Assembly: GCF_041381155.1 (NCBI RefSeq)
Contig: NC_091134.1
Span: forward strand, 65,456,969-65,520,968
Length of the DNA stretch: 64,000 bases
Source of the DNA: Argopecten irradians
Taxonomy: Eukaryota > Mollusca > Bivalvia > Pectinida > Pectinidae
Direction: 5' to 3'
Shown here in pieces: positions 47,701 through 56,660 of the stretch. Made by a program: the position numbers and the translations under genes. Under the pieces are notes generated by a model. The model had not been told where the DNA came from, did no database searches, and saw nothing but the letters and a program-made list of their open reading frames with translations. The first letter of the stretch is position 1, and each line of letters opens with the position of its first letter.

Positions 47701-49535
47701 CATCGTTTACTATCTAACGGTAACGTTACGATGAGAGGTAGATGTAACAATGTAGGTGTTGGTGGTCATCCGTATTGGCATTCGCCACGATCGCGCTAAG
47801 GATAGATCTTGGATAGTGTGAAGCTGTTTGCTTATTTACTGGCGTTGATATTTTTGAATCCGACAAGCTTATGACTTCGTCAGGTGGTCCAGATTGCTGT
47901 CCGAGGTTCTGGAGTGAAGGATGGGTCTTCTCGGGAAATTCTTTCAGTGTGTGTGGCCGATCGTATTTTGTTGTGCAAAAGTGACAACACCAACTGTAAA
48001 TATTATGACACTTTCAACTTTTATGTCTTCACGTGGATTTTCCGCTCTACCTATCAGTCCATTACATGTCGCGCTGTACATGAACAATTTGTTGAATAAA
48101 GGATCGACTTATTCTGTTTTGAGTACAGCCATGTATGTCATCAAATGAGCTCACAATGTCAGTGGACATACCGATCGTACTACGAACACTTTCGTCATCT
48201 CTCTGGTGGAGGCATTAAAGCGCGTCGCCAAAAAACCGATGTTTAAGAAGGCTCCGGTCACAAGTGACATTTTAATTTCATCGTGTTCTATGTTTTCTCA
48301 GACAGAGGACTTGTTAATAGTTGGAGATTTGATAGTGACACTTATTTGTTTTTCTTGATTTCTGCGTTTTAACGAACTCTATGGTCTATGTTGCTCAGAT
48401 GTTAAGTTGTTCGAAGACTATTTCTATCTTGTTATAAAGGACAGCAAGACAGATCAGTACCTTCAAGGCAATAAGGTTTACATTAGTAAAGGCAGTACAT
48501 TAGTCTGTCCCTATAACATGTTAGTTATTCAAAGGTGGCGGAGATCGATCTTAAGTCAGACGATTATTTGTTTAAAATGTTCTATAGGTCTGGGTCCACC
48601 TGTAAGCTAAATCACAAAAATAAACCCTTTAGTTATACAGGAGTGAGGGAAGCTATTATCAAGAGATTAAAATTGGTTTCGAACGGGAAAGATTTTGGTT
48701 TACACTCCCTCCGGGCGGGAGGTCCTACTGTAGCAGCTGATAATAATGTTAATGAACGTTGTTTCAAACGACACGGTCGCTGGAGGAGCGAATCGAGCAA
48801 AGATGGTTATGTAGCAGATTCTTTAACCAAAATTTTAGAAATAACTCAGGACTTTTGTTTGTAACAACAAGTCATATTATTTAATTTCTACACATTCACT
48901 TTCTTTGTAATTCTATTTACACGGCAGGCTAGACGGCAAATTGATATTTCCGTGTTTGTATTTATGTTTGATACACATTTTAGTGTAGAGAAGACTAAAA
49001 TATTCCCGCGTATCGTTAGTACAGCGGGAAAAATTTGTGTGGTGCGACACGTATAGCTAGGGTAGCACGTGCGGTGCGCTAACGCGTTGCGCAGTGAATG
49101 CGAGTTAGGTCATTTCTAGCCGTCGTCCCCATATATACAGAGCGTTCAAACTATTTTTGTTTGTTTGTTTGACTTATTATTATAGTTTGTAACAGTCAGT
49201 GTCGATATTGTACTACGTTACACACAGCTGTCAGGTTTGTGTACATCTTTATAGAAGAAGAATATGCATCAGAACGAAAGCACCAACAGAGGAATATATG
49301 TAAAACACTTTATATAAATACATGTACCATCTGTGTGTGTTGAAAACAATTATAAAGATATTATATTAATGAAGCCACGCCACTGACTGACTCAATAAAA
49401 TGTATGATAGGATAAATGTAATAAATAAAATGATTTTACGTAAATAAACAAACCTTTCATGCAGATGAGAAGAACAACAATTGCTCCTTTGATGACTTTG
49501 GGTAATAGCTGACGGTTCAACTTATACGCTTCCAT
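23512..49535 (-). CDS. Secreted MAM + thrombospondin type-1 repeat protein
   Basis: A multi-exon minus-strand gene. Exon 1 encodes a hydrophobic signal peptide; exons 2-5 together encode one complete MAM domain (about residues 36-190, cysteines 36, 44, 109 and 190); exons 6-9 each encode one whole TSP1 repeat of 57-59 residues; exon 10 is a damaged TSP1 copy. Every junction from exon 1 to 9 keeps frame, and all clean TSP1 exons are phase 1-1, so they can be duplicated or skipped without frameshift. MAM domains mediate adhesion or oligomerisation and TSP1 repeats bind matrix and glycans, so an extracellular matrix or adhesion role is inferred. The C-terminus was not found; further exons may lie left of 23512, hidden in repeats. 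The large intron 1 (41044-49453) houses a fossil retroelement. Confidence 0.88.
23880..25560. repeat. 26-bp minisatellite in intron 9
   Basis: About 64 copies with core GGATGTAGGATCAGTACC. A common variant reads CAGTGTCATC. Occasional units have short insertions (e.g. near 24190 and 24830). Confidence 0.92.
25757..25927 (-). CDS. MAM-TSP1 exon 9 (TSP1)
   Basis: Acceptor TTTCAG, donor CCAG|GTATGT, 171 nt, phase 1-1. Encodes [20 protein letters not shown] to CAETPCPG. It differs from exon 8 at only a few positions, indicating a recent tandem duplication. Confidence 0.92.
25928..26699. other. Intron 8, unique part
   Basis: Intron between TSP1 exons 8 and 9. Contains a decayed copy (about 26010-26090) of the LINE fragment seen at 28318-28507. 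Otherwise AT-rich with no feature recognised. Confidence 0.6.
26700..27620. repeat. 26-bp minisatellite, degenerate copy in intron 8
   Basis: The same family as 23880-25560 but with many indels and substitutions. It occupies the equivalent place in the preceding roughly 2.2-kb duplication unit. Confidence 0.8.
28016..28186 (-). CDS. MAM-TSP1 exon 8 (TSP1)
   Basis: Acceptor TTTCAG, donor CCAG|GTATGT, 171 nt, phase 1-1. Encodes [20 protein letters not shown] to CAETPCPG. Nearly identical to exon 9, with flanking intron also duplicated. Confidence 0.92.
28318..28507 (+). mobile_element. LINE fragment (pre-RT region)
   Basis: A 61-residue plus-strand frame, [19 protein letters not shown] then [17 protein letters not shown]. 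It resembles the stretch between endonuclease and reverse transcriptase in non-LTR elements (W..L....I..L....G.....A..MN..F.S.F). Related but more decayed copies lie at about 26010-26090 and 23830-23915, so it inserted before the exon duplications. Confidence 0.55.
28610..29545. repeat. Duplicated intron segment with 28-bp repeats
   Basis: Matches 27660-28015 downstream of exon 8 (ACACGCCTAGTCGAAAACC, 28-bp units ATTGACGGTCGACCTGTGTC at 28950-29220, then CTAGACATATA before the donor). This shows that 29545 is where the ordinary intron of exon 7 resumes after the 37-bp array. No gene seen. Confidence 0.78.
29546..33640. repeat. 37-bp minisatellite made of TSP1 exon-end and splice-donor copies
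   Basis: About 110 tandem units. On the minus strand each contains CTCCGTGTCCAG|GTATGTAC, identical to the last 12 exon bases and first 8 intron bases of TSP1 exons 8 and 9, plus 17 other bases. It starts at exon 7's donor and ends where the homologous intron sequence resumes. Unit variants (GATCC, GATCG, GATTG, GATAC before the donor) are zoned: GATCC/GATCG prevail at both ends, GATTG/GATAC in the middle. Most units lack stops in all three minus frames, which produces very long ORFs. Confidence 0.95.
33647..33817 (-). CDS. MAM-TSP1 exon 7 (TSP1)
   Basis: Acceptor TTTCAG, 171 nt, phase 1-1. Encodes [20 protein letters not shown] to CAETPCPG, a full TSP1 repeat. Its own donor is CCAG|GTATTA, lacking the favourable G at +5. 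The exon runs straight into the 37-bp array, so reading through the donor gives a long open frame with no immediate stop. Confidence 0.92.
33873..34380 (+). mobile_element. LINE 3'-end fragment
   Basis: The plus strand encodes [20 protein letters not shown] followed by [17 protein letters not shown], the Cys-rich C-terminal region of L1-like reverse transcriptase proteins. Then [20 protein letters not shown] follows, again typical of that C-terminus. There are internal stops and frame changes. It lies in intron 6 of the MAM-TSP1 gene, antisense to it. Confidence 0.65.
34381..35065. other. Intron 6, remainder
   Basis: T-rich stretch at 34390-34560 gives a Cys/Phe-rich chance ORF. No further exon or element recognised. 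Confidence 0.55.
35066..35242 (-). CDS. MAM-TSP1 exon 6 (first TSP1 repeat)
   Basis: Encodes [20 protein letters not shown] through [11 protein letters not shown] with the W..W..W, CSRTCG and six-cysteine TSP1 pattern. Phase 1-1 if the acceptor is TTATAAG at 35243; the nearer AAAAG would be out of frame. The polypyrimidine tract is poor. Donor CCAG|GTATAT. This repeat is the most divergent of the set. Confidence 0.83.
35243..36219. other. Intron 5
   Basis: No feature recognised. Overlapping short minus-strand ORFs at 35260-35576 have no domain. Confidence 0.55.
36220..36301 (-). CDS. MAM-TSP1 exon 5 (MAM C-terminus)
   Basis: Acceptor TTTCAG, phase 0 in, phase 1 out (TGTG|GTAATA). Encodes [19 protein letters not shown] and TRGTC, the MAM closing FE...G....GD.S.D.I....G.C with cysteine 4. 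Confidence 0.9.
36648..36784. repeat. Inverted repeat (hairpin), arms about 65 bp
   Basis: The left arm with CCTTGTTTCTTGCGCGGAAG and the right arm with CGTAAGAAACAAGG are reverse complements with few mismatches around a tiny loop near 36716. Probably a foldback or MITE relic in intron 4. Confidence 0.72.
37330..38690 (-). mobile_element. Crypton-type tyrosine recombinase transposon, decayed
   Basis: The minus strand encodes a DUF3504/Crypton-like recombinase. It shows an N-terminal [12 protein letters not shown]... with [20 protein letters not shown] (38500-38310), then [12 protein letters not shown] and FNER (38095-38040), [11 protein letters not shown] (37900-37865) and WLKNHPVGK (37848-37822). 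These are followed by the catalytic C-terminal part [14 protein letters not shown] (Gln where the family usually has His), [13 protein letters not shown] with the presumed catalytic Tyr near 37663, and downstream residues. At least three stops or frame changes separate these blocks, so it is inactive. It lies in intron 4 of the MAM-TSP1 gene in the same orientation. Confidence 0.8.
39196..39374 (-). CDS. MAM-TSP1 exon 4 (MAM)
   Basis: Acceptor TTTAAG, phase 1 in, phase 0 out (AAG|GTAAGT). Encodes [19 protein letters not shown], the strongly conserved CL.F.YHMYG...G.L.V motif with the third MAM cysteine, then [12 protein letters not shown]. Confidence 0.9.
39375..39814. other. Intron 3
   Basis: AT-rich intron with no other feature recognised. 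Confidence 0.6.
39815..39944 (-). CDS. MAM-TSP1 exon 3 (MAM)
   Basis: Acceptor CTTGTAG, phase 0 in, phase 1 out (CCAT|GTAAGA). Encodes [19 protein letters not shown] and [10 protein letters not shown], the MAM TGP....G.Y.Y.EAS block. Confidence 0.88.
39945..40945. other. Intron 2
   Basis: AT-rich intron. The 67-residue plus-strand ORF at 40492 has no recognisable domain. Confidence 0.6.
40946..41043 (-). CDS. MAM-TSP1 exon 2 (MAM N-terminus)
   Basis: Acceptor TGTAACAG, phase 1 in, phase 0 out (CAG|GTACTA). Encodes [15 protein letters not shown] and NFNWTYPQ, matching the MAM opening C.FE....C...Q....F.W with cysteines 1 and 2. Confidence 0.87.
41640..42180. repeat. Interspersed repeat rich in GACGTCAT and GGCCGCCAT motifs
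   Basis: Contains the unit fragment shared with 11868-11902 (at 41814-41844). Two copies of AGATATAGTGATTTTT are each followed by TAAATTGGCGGCCATCTTGG or similar (about 41938-41990 and 42104-42145). Family unknown; related motifs recur at 63380 and 63740. Confidence 0.6.
42181..43519. other. Intron 1, no gene seen
   Basis: AT-rich. Short minus-strand ORFs at 42120-42636 show no known domain. Confidence 0.55.
43520..44099. mobile_element. Foldback element with about 220-250 bp inverted repeats
   Basis: The left arm (43521-43770) and right arm (43877-44099) are reverse complements over nearly their full length around a loop of about 105 bp. Termini read TTACATATGCCCCTATATAG and its complement. 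The left arm has a roughly 25-bp insertion relative to the right. No coding capacity; a non-autonomous TIR transposon in intron 1. Confidence 0.82.
44390..44870. repeat. 32-bp minisatellite
   Basis: About 14 copies with core GTACATATCTTAATTTTACA. Each plus-strand unit includes TTGTAAGTA or a variant (TTGTCAGTA). Confidence 0.85.
45445..45560 (+). repeat. Left terminal direct repeat of the DIRS/Ngaro-like fossil
   Basis: Shares TAGGGTAGCA, GTGCGGTGCGCTAACGC and GCGCAGTGAATGCGAGTT with 49011-49133 in the same orientation; moderately diverged. Confidence 0.8.
46563..46757. mobile_element. MITE nested in the DIRS/Ngaro-like fossil
   Basis: About 195 bp bounded by TACTGTAAATCAA and its near-complement TTGGTTTACAGTA, with TTCGCG-rich interior. 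A non-autonomous DNA transposon that inserted after the retroelement. Confidence 0.7.
49011..49133 (+). repeat. Right terminal direct repeat of the DIRS/Ngaro-like fossil
   Basis: Direct-repeat partner of 45445-45560, also carrying TAGCCGTCGTCCC at its end. Confidence 0.8.
49454..49535 (-). CDS. MAM-TSP1 exon 1 (signal peptide)
   Basis: Start codon at 49535-49533. Encodes [16 protein letters not shown] then the hydrophobic [11 protein letters not shown], ending in phase 1 at AAAG|GTTTGT. It joins exactly to exon 2 (G|GC). The start is preferred because a hydrophobic leader followed by the MAM domain makes a coherent secreted protein. The donor is weak-looking, so this exon is less certain than the domain exons. 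Confidence 0.72.
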
Positions 49536-50334
49536 CGTGCAATTGCTGTCGCATGGCAGGCTCGCTGGACGTTTATGAGACCACCGTGCCGTTTACATAA
49601 CTATAAACCAAATAAAGAGAAAAATGTTATAATACGATATGTTAATTATTGATATGTACCAATACACTGTCGTTATATGGATACATCATTATCGTCATTC
49701 AACACAAATCAAACAATTTGTATGGGATTGGTGAGATGTAACCCAATCGATTATGATATAGACAACACAGCAGAAGTCTGGAACTATTAGATCAGAATGT
49801 ACAAATAAAGCCTGTTGATAAAATATTAATACAGTTATGATAAACATATATTAGATAGAGACGTGCTTCAGTGAGGTAGCACTATAGAAGTTTCATTTTT
49901 GCAAAGAAATACAACACAATCTACCGCAGATATACAGACATGTCACACACGCAACACATTGTAGGCAGTCCATGTGAATGTTCGTCCTATTTTAATCAAA
50001 CCACTTATTCTTTGTATGTTGACCATTAACGATGACATTATATCGTTTTTGACATGTTTAATGAGCAGTTTTCTGAAGCATTTCATACTGATACAAATAT
50101 ACTATAAGCTAAACTTGTAGCATTTGTGTACGTGTACATATTTGCATATACAATGTATATATATAATTGTTTCTCTTTGAAAAGGATTTTTCAACGCCAT
50201 TCATTTACCTTTTGTATTTTCTTTGTTGAAACTGTGAAGAAGATTACATTAAAATATCGACAAAGGCCAATTTTTAACAAAAGAATGAGGGATGAAAACA
50301 TTTTTACACATATTGCGGGACAGACCGGGATATA
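49536..50334. other. Upstream of MAM-TSP1 exon 1
   Basis: Presumed promoter side of the MAM-TSP1 gene. No TATA element or CpG-rich core that I can support. Confidence 0.45.
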
Positions 50335-51212
50335 CAGGGATAGACCGGGATAGGCAAAGCTAGGCCGCGATAGACCGGGATAGACTGGGATAGACAGAGA
50401 TAGGTCGCGATAGACCGGGATTGACCGGGATAGACCGGGATAGACAGAGAAAGGCCTCGATAAACCGGGATAGACCGGGATTGACAAAGATAGACCGCGA
50501 TAGACCGGGATTGACCGGGATAGACCGAGATAGACCGGGATAGACAAAGATAAACCGCGATAGACCGTGATAGACCGGGATAGTCAGAGATAGGCCGCGA
50601 TACACCGGGATTGACCGCGATAGACAGAGAAAGGCCGCGATAGACCGGGATTGACCGGGATAGACAGTGATAGACCGGGATAGACCGGGATAGACAGAGA
50701 TAGGCCTCGATAAACTGGGATAGACCGGGATAGACAGAGATAGGCCGCGATAGACAGAGATAGACCTTGATAGACCGGGATAGACAGAGATAGGTCACGA
50801 TAGACCGGGATCGACAGAGATAGGCCGCGATAGACCGGAATAGACCGGGATAAACAGAGATAGGCCGCGATAGACCGTGATAGACCGGGATAGACAGAGA
50901 TAGGCCGAGATAGACTGTGATAGACAGAGATAGGCCGCGATAAACCGGGATAGACAGAGATAGAATGCTATAGACCGGGATAGACAGAGATATGCGGCGA
51001 TAGACAGAGATAGGCCGTGATAGACAGAGACAGGTCGCGATAGACAGAGGTAGGCCAGGATAGACCGTGATAGACAGAGATAGACCGTGATAGACAGAGA
51101 CAGGTCGCGATAGACAGAGGTAGGCCAGGATAGACCGTGATAGACAGAGATAGACCGTGATAGACAGAGATAGGCCGTGATAGACCGGGATAGGCCGCGG
51201 TAGACCGCGACC
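50335..51212. repeat. Minisatellite built on a 10-bp unit
   Basis: About 87 units of GATAGACCGG and its variants GATAGGCCGC and GATAGACAGA, loosely arranged in blocks of three to five. Since 30 is divisible by 3 and the unit lacks stops in several minus frames, it creates overlapping Leu/Ser/Pro/Tyr-rich ORFs that I do not regard as genes. Confidence 0.93.
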
Positions 51213-52329
51213 ATTACTTATAACTCCTAAATATCGGTCGTCCTATGTGTACAAGATCGTTGGGATCTTACAGTGCTTCTTTAACCTCTTTAGTTTTCGT
51301 ATATCTCACTTGACACTGTGTTGGTGTTGAGTTGAGCGTCTGCTCCTATGAAGGCTTTTGTTTCATTCTACTATCACAGTCACATATCAGGCTGTACTCA
51401 GTCGTTGATGCTATCCCGACGGCCATTTTTTTCATTGTGCGTCAAGAAGAATGATTATATATATATATAATAGCGGCCATTATCCATGACAGTATTCTTC
51501 AGTGAAATTGCACTATAGGTTTTGTTTTTGTTTTTTTTTTCCTTTACATTAAGTCGATATTGTTTTTACTGATTTGGTTGTATATGTTGCCTGTTTTAGT
51601 TGGAACATAAAACATTAAGATAGATTAGTGTTACATTTTAAATGGTCACGTCAGGCTTTACACTGTAGTGAGTACATACAAATCACGAGGTGAATATATC
51701 GTCTGCACACAATTATCTTAGTTTTATTGTAGTTAATGAATGAGACATACCATGTGATCATTCATGAAACGATTTATAATGATGTTTTATAAATTGTATT
51801 TAACCCTAATAATTAATTGCATTATTATTACATATTGTACATTGACAATCATGTACAATAACGCGATTCGTTACTTGTAAGTGTCCCCAAACTATTTCGT
51901 TTTAAACTTTAATTACTACTATTATGCATCTTAACTAATTCTTACTAAAAATACATTTCTTATTACATATGTGTAAAGCTATATAATAAGTTCAATATTA
52001 TTTGTAAAAATCTATTAATCCCCTGACTGTTTTTATTTTAAATCTTTTATTAATAACAGTAAGTGTTGTAGCGATTACCAGCTATGAATATGTATTTATG
52101 CCATGAACTTCATTGTACTTCCTGGTTACTAAATTCAGTAGCCTGTCAACACGTCATTGTGAGATCACAAAAGGAAGTTATACACGATCTGGCTTAACCA
52201 TAGAAAGCGCCTAGTAATAAGCGAGTAGAAGGAAGTTTATGAAATCATTCGACATTACAAATCAAAATCTGTGTTAGAATGTGGCTCCAAATCAGAAAGG
52301 ATTGATGTAATGGATTGCTATGTATTTAG
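51213..52329. other. No gene seen
   Basis: AT-rich spacer between two minisatellites. Nothing recognised. Confidence 0.6.
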
Positions 52330-55300
52330 AAATGAAATAGTTACGTTTAATACCGGAATCTCTTCAAGCTGGCCTCTGATTGTGATTGTGTGAGATAGAA
52401 ATGGTAACGTTTACTACCGGGATTTCTCCAAGCTGGCCTCTGATTGTGATTGTATGAGAGAGAAATGGTAACGATTACTTCCGGGATCTCTCCAAGCTGG
52501 CCTCTGATTGTGACTGTGTGAGAAAGAAATAGTAACGTTTATTACCGGGATTTCTCCAAGCTGGCCTCTGATTGTGATTGTGTGAGAGAGAAATGGTAAC
52601 GTTTACTTCCGGGATCTCTCCAAGCTGGCCTCTGATTGTGATTGTGTGAGAGAGAAATGGTAACGTTTACTTCCGGGATCTCTCCAAGCTGGCCTCTGAT
52701 TGTGATTGTGTGAGAGAGAAATGGTAACGTTTACTACCGGGATCTCTCCAAGCTGGCCTCTGATTGTGATTGTGTGAGATAGATGGTAACGTTTACTACC
52801 GTGATCTCTCCAAGCTGGCCTCTGATTGTGATTGTGTAAGAGAGAAAGAAATGGTAACGTTTACTACCGGGATCTCTCCAAGCTGGCCTCTGATTGTGAT
52901 TGTGTGAGAGAGAAATAGTAACGTTTACTACCGGGATCTCTCCAAGCTGGCCTCTGATTGTGATTGTGTGAGAGAGAGAAATGGTAACGTTTACTACCGG
53001 GATCTCTCCAAGCTGGCCTCTGATTGTGATTGTGTGAGAGAGAAATGTAACGTTTACTACCGGGATCTCTCCAAGCTGGCCTCTGATTGTGATTGTGTGA
53101 GAGAGAAATGGTAACGTTTACTACCGGGATCTCTCCAAGCTGGCCTCTGATTGTGATTGTGTGAGAGAGAAATAGTAACGTTTACTACCGGGATCTCTCC
53201 AAGCTGGCCTCTGATTGTGATTGTGTGAGAGAGAAATAGTAACGTTTACTACCGGGATCTCTCCAAGCTGGCCTCTGATTGTGATTGTGTGAGAAGAAAA
53301 GTAACGTTTACTACCGGGATCTCTCCAAGCTGGCCTCTGATTGTGATTGTGTGAGAAGAAATAGTAACGTTTACTACCGGATCTCTCCAAGCTGGCCTCT
53401 GATTGTGATTGTGTGAGAGAGAAATGTAACGTTTACTACCGGGATCTCTCCAAGCTGGCCTCTGATTGTGATTGTGTGAGATAGAAATAGTAACGTTTAC
53501 TACCGGGATCTCTCCAAGCTGGCCTCTGATTGTGATTGTGTGAGAGAGAAATAGTAACGTTTTACTACCGGGATCTCTCCAAGCTGGCCTCTGATTGTGA
53601 TTGTGTGAGAGAGAAATAGTAACGTTTACTACCGGGATCTCTCCAAGCTGGCCTCTGATTGTGATTGTGTGAGAGAGAAATAGTAACGTTTACTACCGGG
53701 ATCTCTCCAAGCTGGCCTCTGATTGTGATTGTGTGAGAGAGAAATAGTAACGTTTACTACCGGGATCTCTCCAAGCTGGCCTCTGATTGTGATTGTGTGA
53801 GAGAGAAATGGTAACGTTTTACTACCGGGATCTCTCCAAGCTGGCCTCTGATTGTGATTGTGTGAGAGAGAAATAGTAACGTTTACTACCGGGATCTCTC
53901 CAAGCTGGCCTCTGATTGTGATTGTGTGAGAGAGAAAAGTAACGTTTTACTACCGGGATCTCTCCAAGCTGGCCTCTGATTGTGATTGTGTGAGAGAGAA
54001 ATAGTAACGTTTACTACCGGGATCTCTCCAAGCTGGCCTCTGATTGTGATTGTGTGAGAGAGAAATAGTAACGTTTACTACCGGGATCTCTCCAAGCTGG
54101 CCTCTGATTGTGATTGTGTGAGAGAGAAATGTAACGTTTACTACCGGGATCTCTCCAAGCTGGCCTCTGATTGTGATTGTGTGAGAGAGAAATGGTAACG
54201 TTTACTACCGATCTCTCCAAGCTGGCCTCTGATTGTGATTGTGTGAGAGAGAAATGGTAACGTTTACTACCGGGATCTCTCCAAGCTGGCCTCTGATTGT
54301 GATTGTGTGAGAGAGAAATGGTAACGTTTACTACCGGGATCTCTCCAAGCTGGCCTCTGATTGTGATTGTGTAGAGAGAAATGGTAACGTTTACTACCGG
54401 AGAGATCTCTCCAAGCTGGCCTCTGAATTGTGTAGAAGAAATGGTAACGTTTACTACCGGGATCTCTCCAAGCTGGCCTCTGATTGTGATTGTGTGAGAG
54501 AGAAATAGTAACGTTTACTACCGGATCTCTCCAAGCTGGCCTCTGATTGTGATTGTGTGAGAGAGAAATAGTAACGTTTACTACCGGGATCTCTCCAAGC
54601 TGGCCTCTGATTGTGATTGTGTGAGAGAGAAATAGTAACGTTTACTTCCGGGATCTCTCCAAGCTGGCCTCTGATTGTGATTGTGTGAGAGAGAAATGGT
54701 AACGTTTACTACCGGGATCTCTCCAAGCTGGCCTCTGATTGTGATTGTGTGAGAGAGAAATGGTAACGTTTACTTCCGGGATCTCTCCAAGCTGGCCTCT
54801 GATTGTGATTGTGTGAGAGAGAAATAGTAACGTTTACTTCCGGGATCTCTCCAAGCTGGCCTCTGATTGTGATTGTGTAAGAGAGAAATGGTAACGTTTA
54901 CTACCGGGATCTCTCCAAACTGGCCTCTGATTGTGATTGTGTGAGAGAGAAATGGTAACGTTTACTACCGGGATCTCTCCAAGCTGGCCTCTGATTGTGA
55001 TTGTGTGAGATAGAAATGTAACGTTTACTTCCGGGATCTCTCCAAGCTGGCCTCTGATTGTGATTGTGTGAGAGAGAAATGGTAACGTTTACTACCGGGA
55101 TCTCTCCAAGCTGGCCTCTGATTGTGATTGTGTGAGAGAGAAATGGTAACGTTTATTACCGGGATCTCTCCAAGCTGGCCTCTGATTGTGATTGTGTGAG
55201 AGAGAAATGGTAACGTTTACTACCGGGATCTCTCCAAGCTGGCCTCTGATTGTGATAGTGTGAGAGAGAAATGGTAACGTTTACTTCCGGGATCTCTCCA

Positions 55301-55350
55301 AGCTGGCCTCTGATTGTGATTGTGTGAGAGAGAAATAGCTACGTTTACTA
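52330..55350. repeat. 64-bp minisatellite
   Basis: About 47 copies with core GATCTCTCCAAGCTGGCCTC. Copies vary mainly at GAGAGAGAAATGG versus ...AAATAG and CTACCGGG versus CTTCCGGG. It separates the MAM-TSP1 promoter side from the IL-17-like gene. Short minus-strand ORFs within it are by-products. Confidence 0.94.
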
Positions 55351-56519
55351 CCATTGAAATAAAATCACCTGGAAACAGGTTAACAGGTTGTTTGCTAGCT
55401 TTTGAATGTGGGTAACGCACCATACATGAAACCATTGTAATAAACGGGCAGCTGTAACAGACTAAAACTTGTTATTGGAATAAAATTATTTTAATTAATT
55501 TGTAGCCTTCCAACGGTTTTACCATTCAGCTGGTAAACCATCTTCATGCAACTTGTTTTGTTCTTTTATAATTAACATTTTCATCCAACAACTTAACCAT
55601 GTTTTACCAAATTACGTGCACATGTTTTCACGTTTCATGGATTCACATATAAGAAAGATTTACTTTATGTCATTTTATATGAAATGATGTATATTTATAT
55701 AGTATGCTAGTATATACTAGTCTTGACAAAACGTTAAATGCTGTTATCATATATCGCAACCATCAACAGAACAAACTAATATTTAAAATCTAAAATTGTC
55801 AAGATCTGTCTGGTTAAAAGTTTTTATGATTTTTTTTCCTAAAAAGAAATAATATATCTTTGTCAGTCTTATCATAAAAATAGATAAACAACGTCGCTAC
55901 AATGTAATAATAATCAACAAAGAGATTTATTTAACACGAACAGTATATAAATCCAAATGAGTAGAACAGATCGAGGTATTCTAGCAAAGTATGGTTACCG
56001 ACATACAAGGTATTGATTAGTGTTAATTTTGGCACGAGACACATTATCTGGATGTTTGATAATTAAATTATAATCCTTATTTTGATAAATGTAACAGGTT
56101 GCTAGTTGGTATGATAAAAACAACAATGTCAACAATGTATCGGTCATAATGAGAATGCAATTAAAACGTATAAACTAATATATTAGTACGCGTTCCTGCT
56201 CTTCAATGCAATTAAAACGTATAAACTAATATATTAGTAACGCGTTCCTGCTCTTCATCATGTACTTAAACACAATGTGTACTTAACATGTTTTTGGCGT
56301 GACCTGAAATGCAGGTTTGGTCATATGCATTGTACCTGTATTTTGTAGGACAGTCCGCATTATTGATAAAAAATTGTATTTACTTTGACATGATTTGTGG
56401 ATAGAAATTGCAAGAGTTCACGTAAACTTGGTTGCCTATCCACACATTTTCAAAAGTTTATGAAAATGAGTTTGTCACTAATGTGCTGTTTGGCATTCGG
56501 AGTTCCTTTGTTGAAATGG
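55351..56519. other. Downstream of the IL-17-like gene, no other gene seen
   Basis: AT-rich. No canonical AATAAA found close after the IL-17-like stop. Contains a short tandem duplication listed separately. Confidence 0.55.
56154..56257. repeat. Tandem duplication of about 52 bp
   Basis: Two adjacent copies of AATGCAATTAAAACGTATAA through GCGTTCCTGCTCTTCA, differing by one base insertion. Confidence 0.9.
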
Positions 56520-56660
56520 TTAGGTGTTTGTTTTCAGTCCGGGCGCTGCTCCTTCGGACACATGTAAGGGACTTGATGGGGCGGGACCGAGGCAGGTACA
56601 TCCGGCGGACAATGGTTCAGATACTGTATTGTACTGGTAAATGCCATCAACACAACTTAC
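56520..56660 (-). CDS. IL-17-like exon 2
   Basis: Acceptor TTTTATAG after a TTCTTCTATTTT tract, phase 0. Encodes VSCVDGIYQYNTVSEPLSAG, CTCLGP and a 21-residue tail ending TNT-stop. It supplies the last three cysteines of the knot. Confidence 0.9.
   Translation of the reverse strand, partial: VSCVDGIYQYNTVSEPLSAGCTCLGPAPSSPLHVSEGAAPGLKTNT

Larger units (their letters stand above)
45445..49133 (+). mobile_element. Fossil DIRS/Ngaro-like tyrosine-recombinase retroelement
   Basis: A plus-strand element in intron 1, antisense to the host gene. Parts in order: terminal repeat (45445-45560), gag-like region with a zinc-knuckle-like CGKPGHW (about 45500-46200), reverse-transcriptase remnant (about 46300-46560 and after the nested MITE), RNase H-like [11 protein letters not shown] (about 47070-47100) with WRELEAAK (about 47365), the family-typical block AIDAFSVS and [11 protein letters not shown] (about 47500-47570), tyrosine recombinase C-terminus with GLHSLRAGG and KRHGRW (about 48690-48785), and a second terminal repeat (49011-49133). 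It is broken, with roughly half a dozen or more disruptions besides the nested insertion. Divergence between its end repeats suggests an old insertion. Confidence 0.8.

Noticed and set aside
50191-51214. Overlapping Leu/Ser/Pro/Tyr-rich ORFs on the minus strand
   Set aside because: They come from the 10-bp repeat, which is open in several frames; no independent coding evidence.
53121-55435. Minus-strand ORFs rich in SHNHNQRPAWRD
   Set aside because: Translation of the 64-bp minisatellite.
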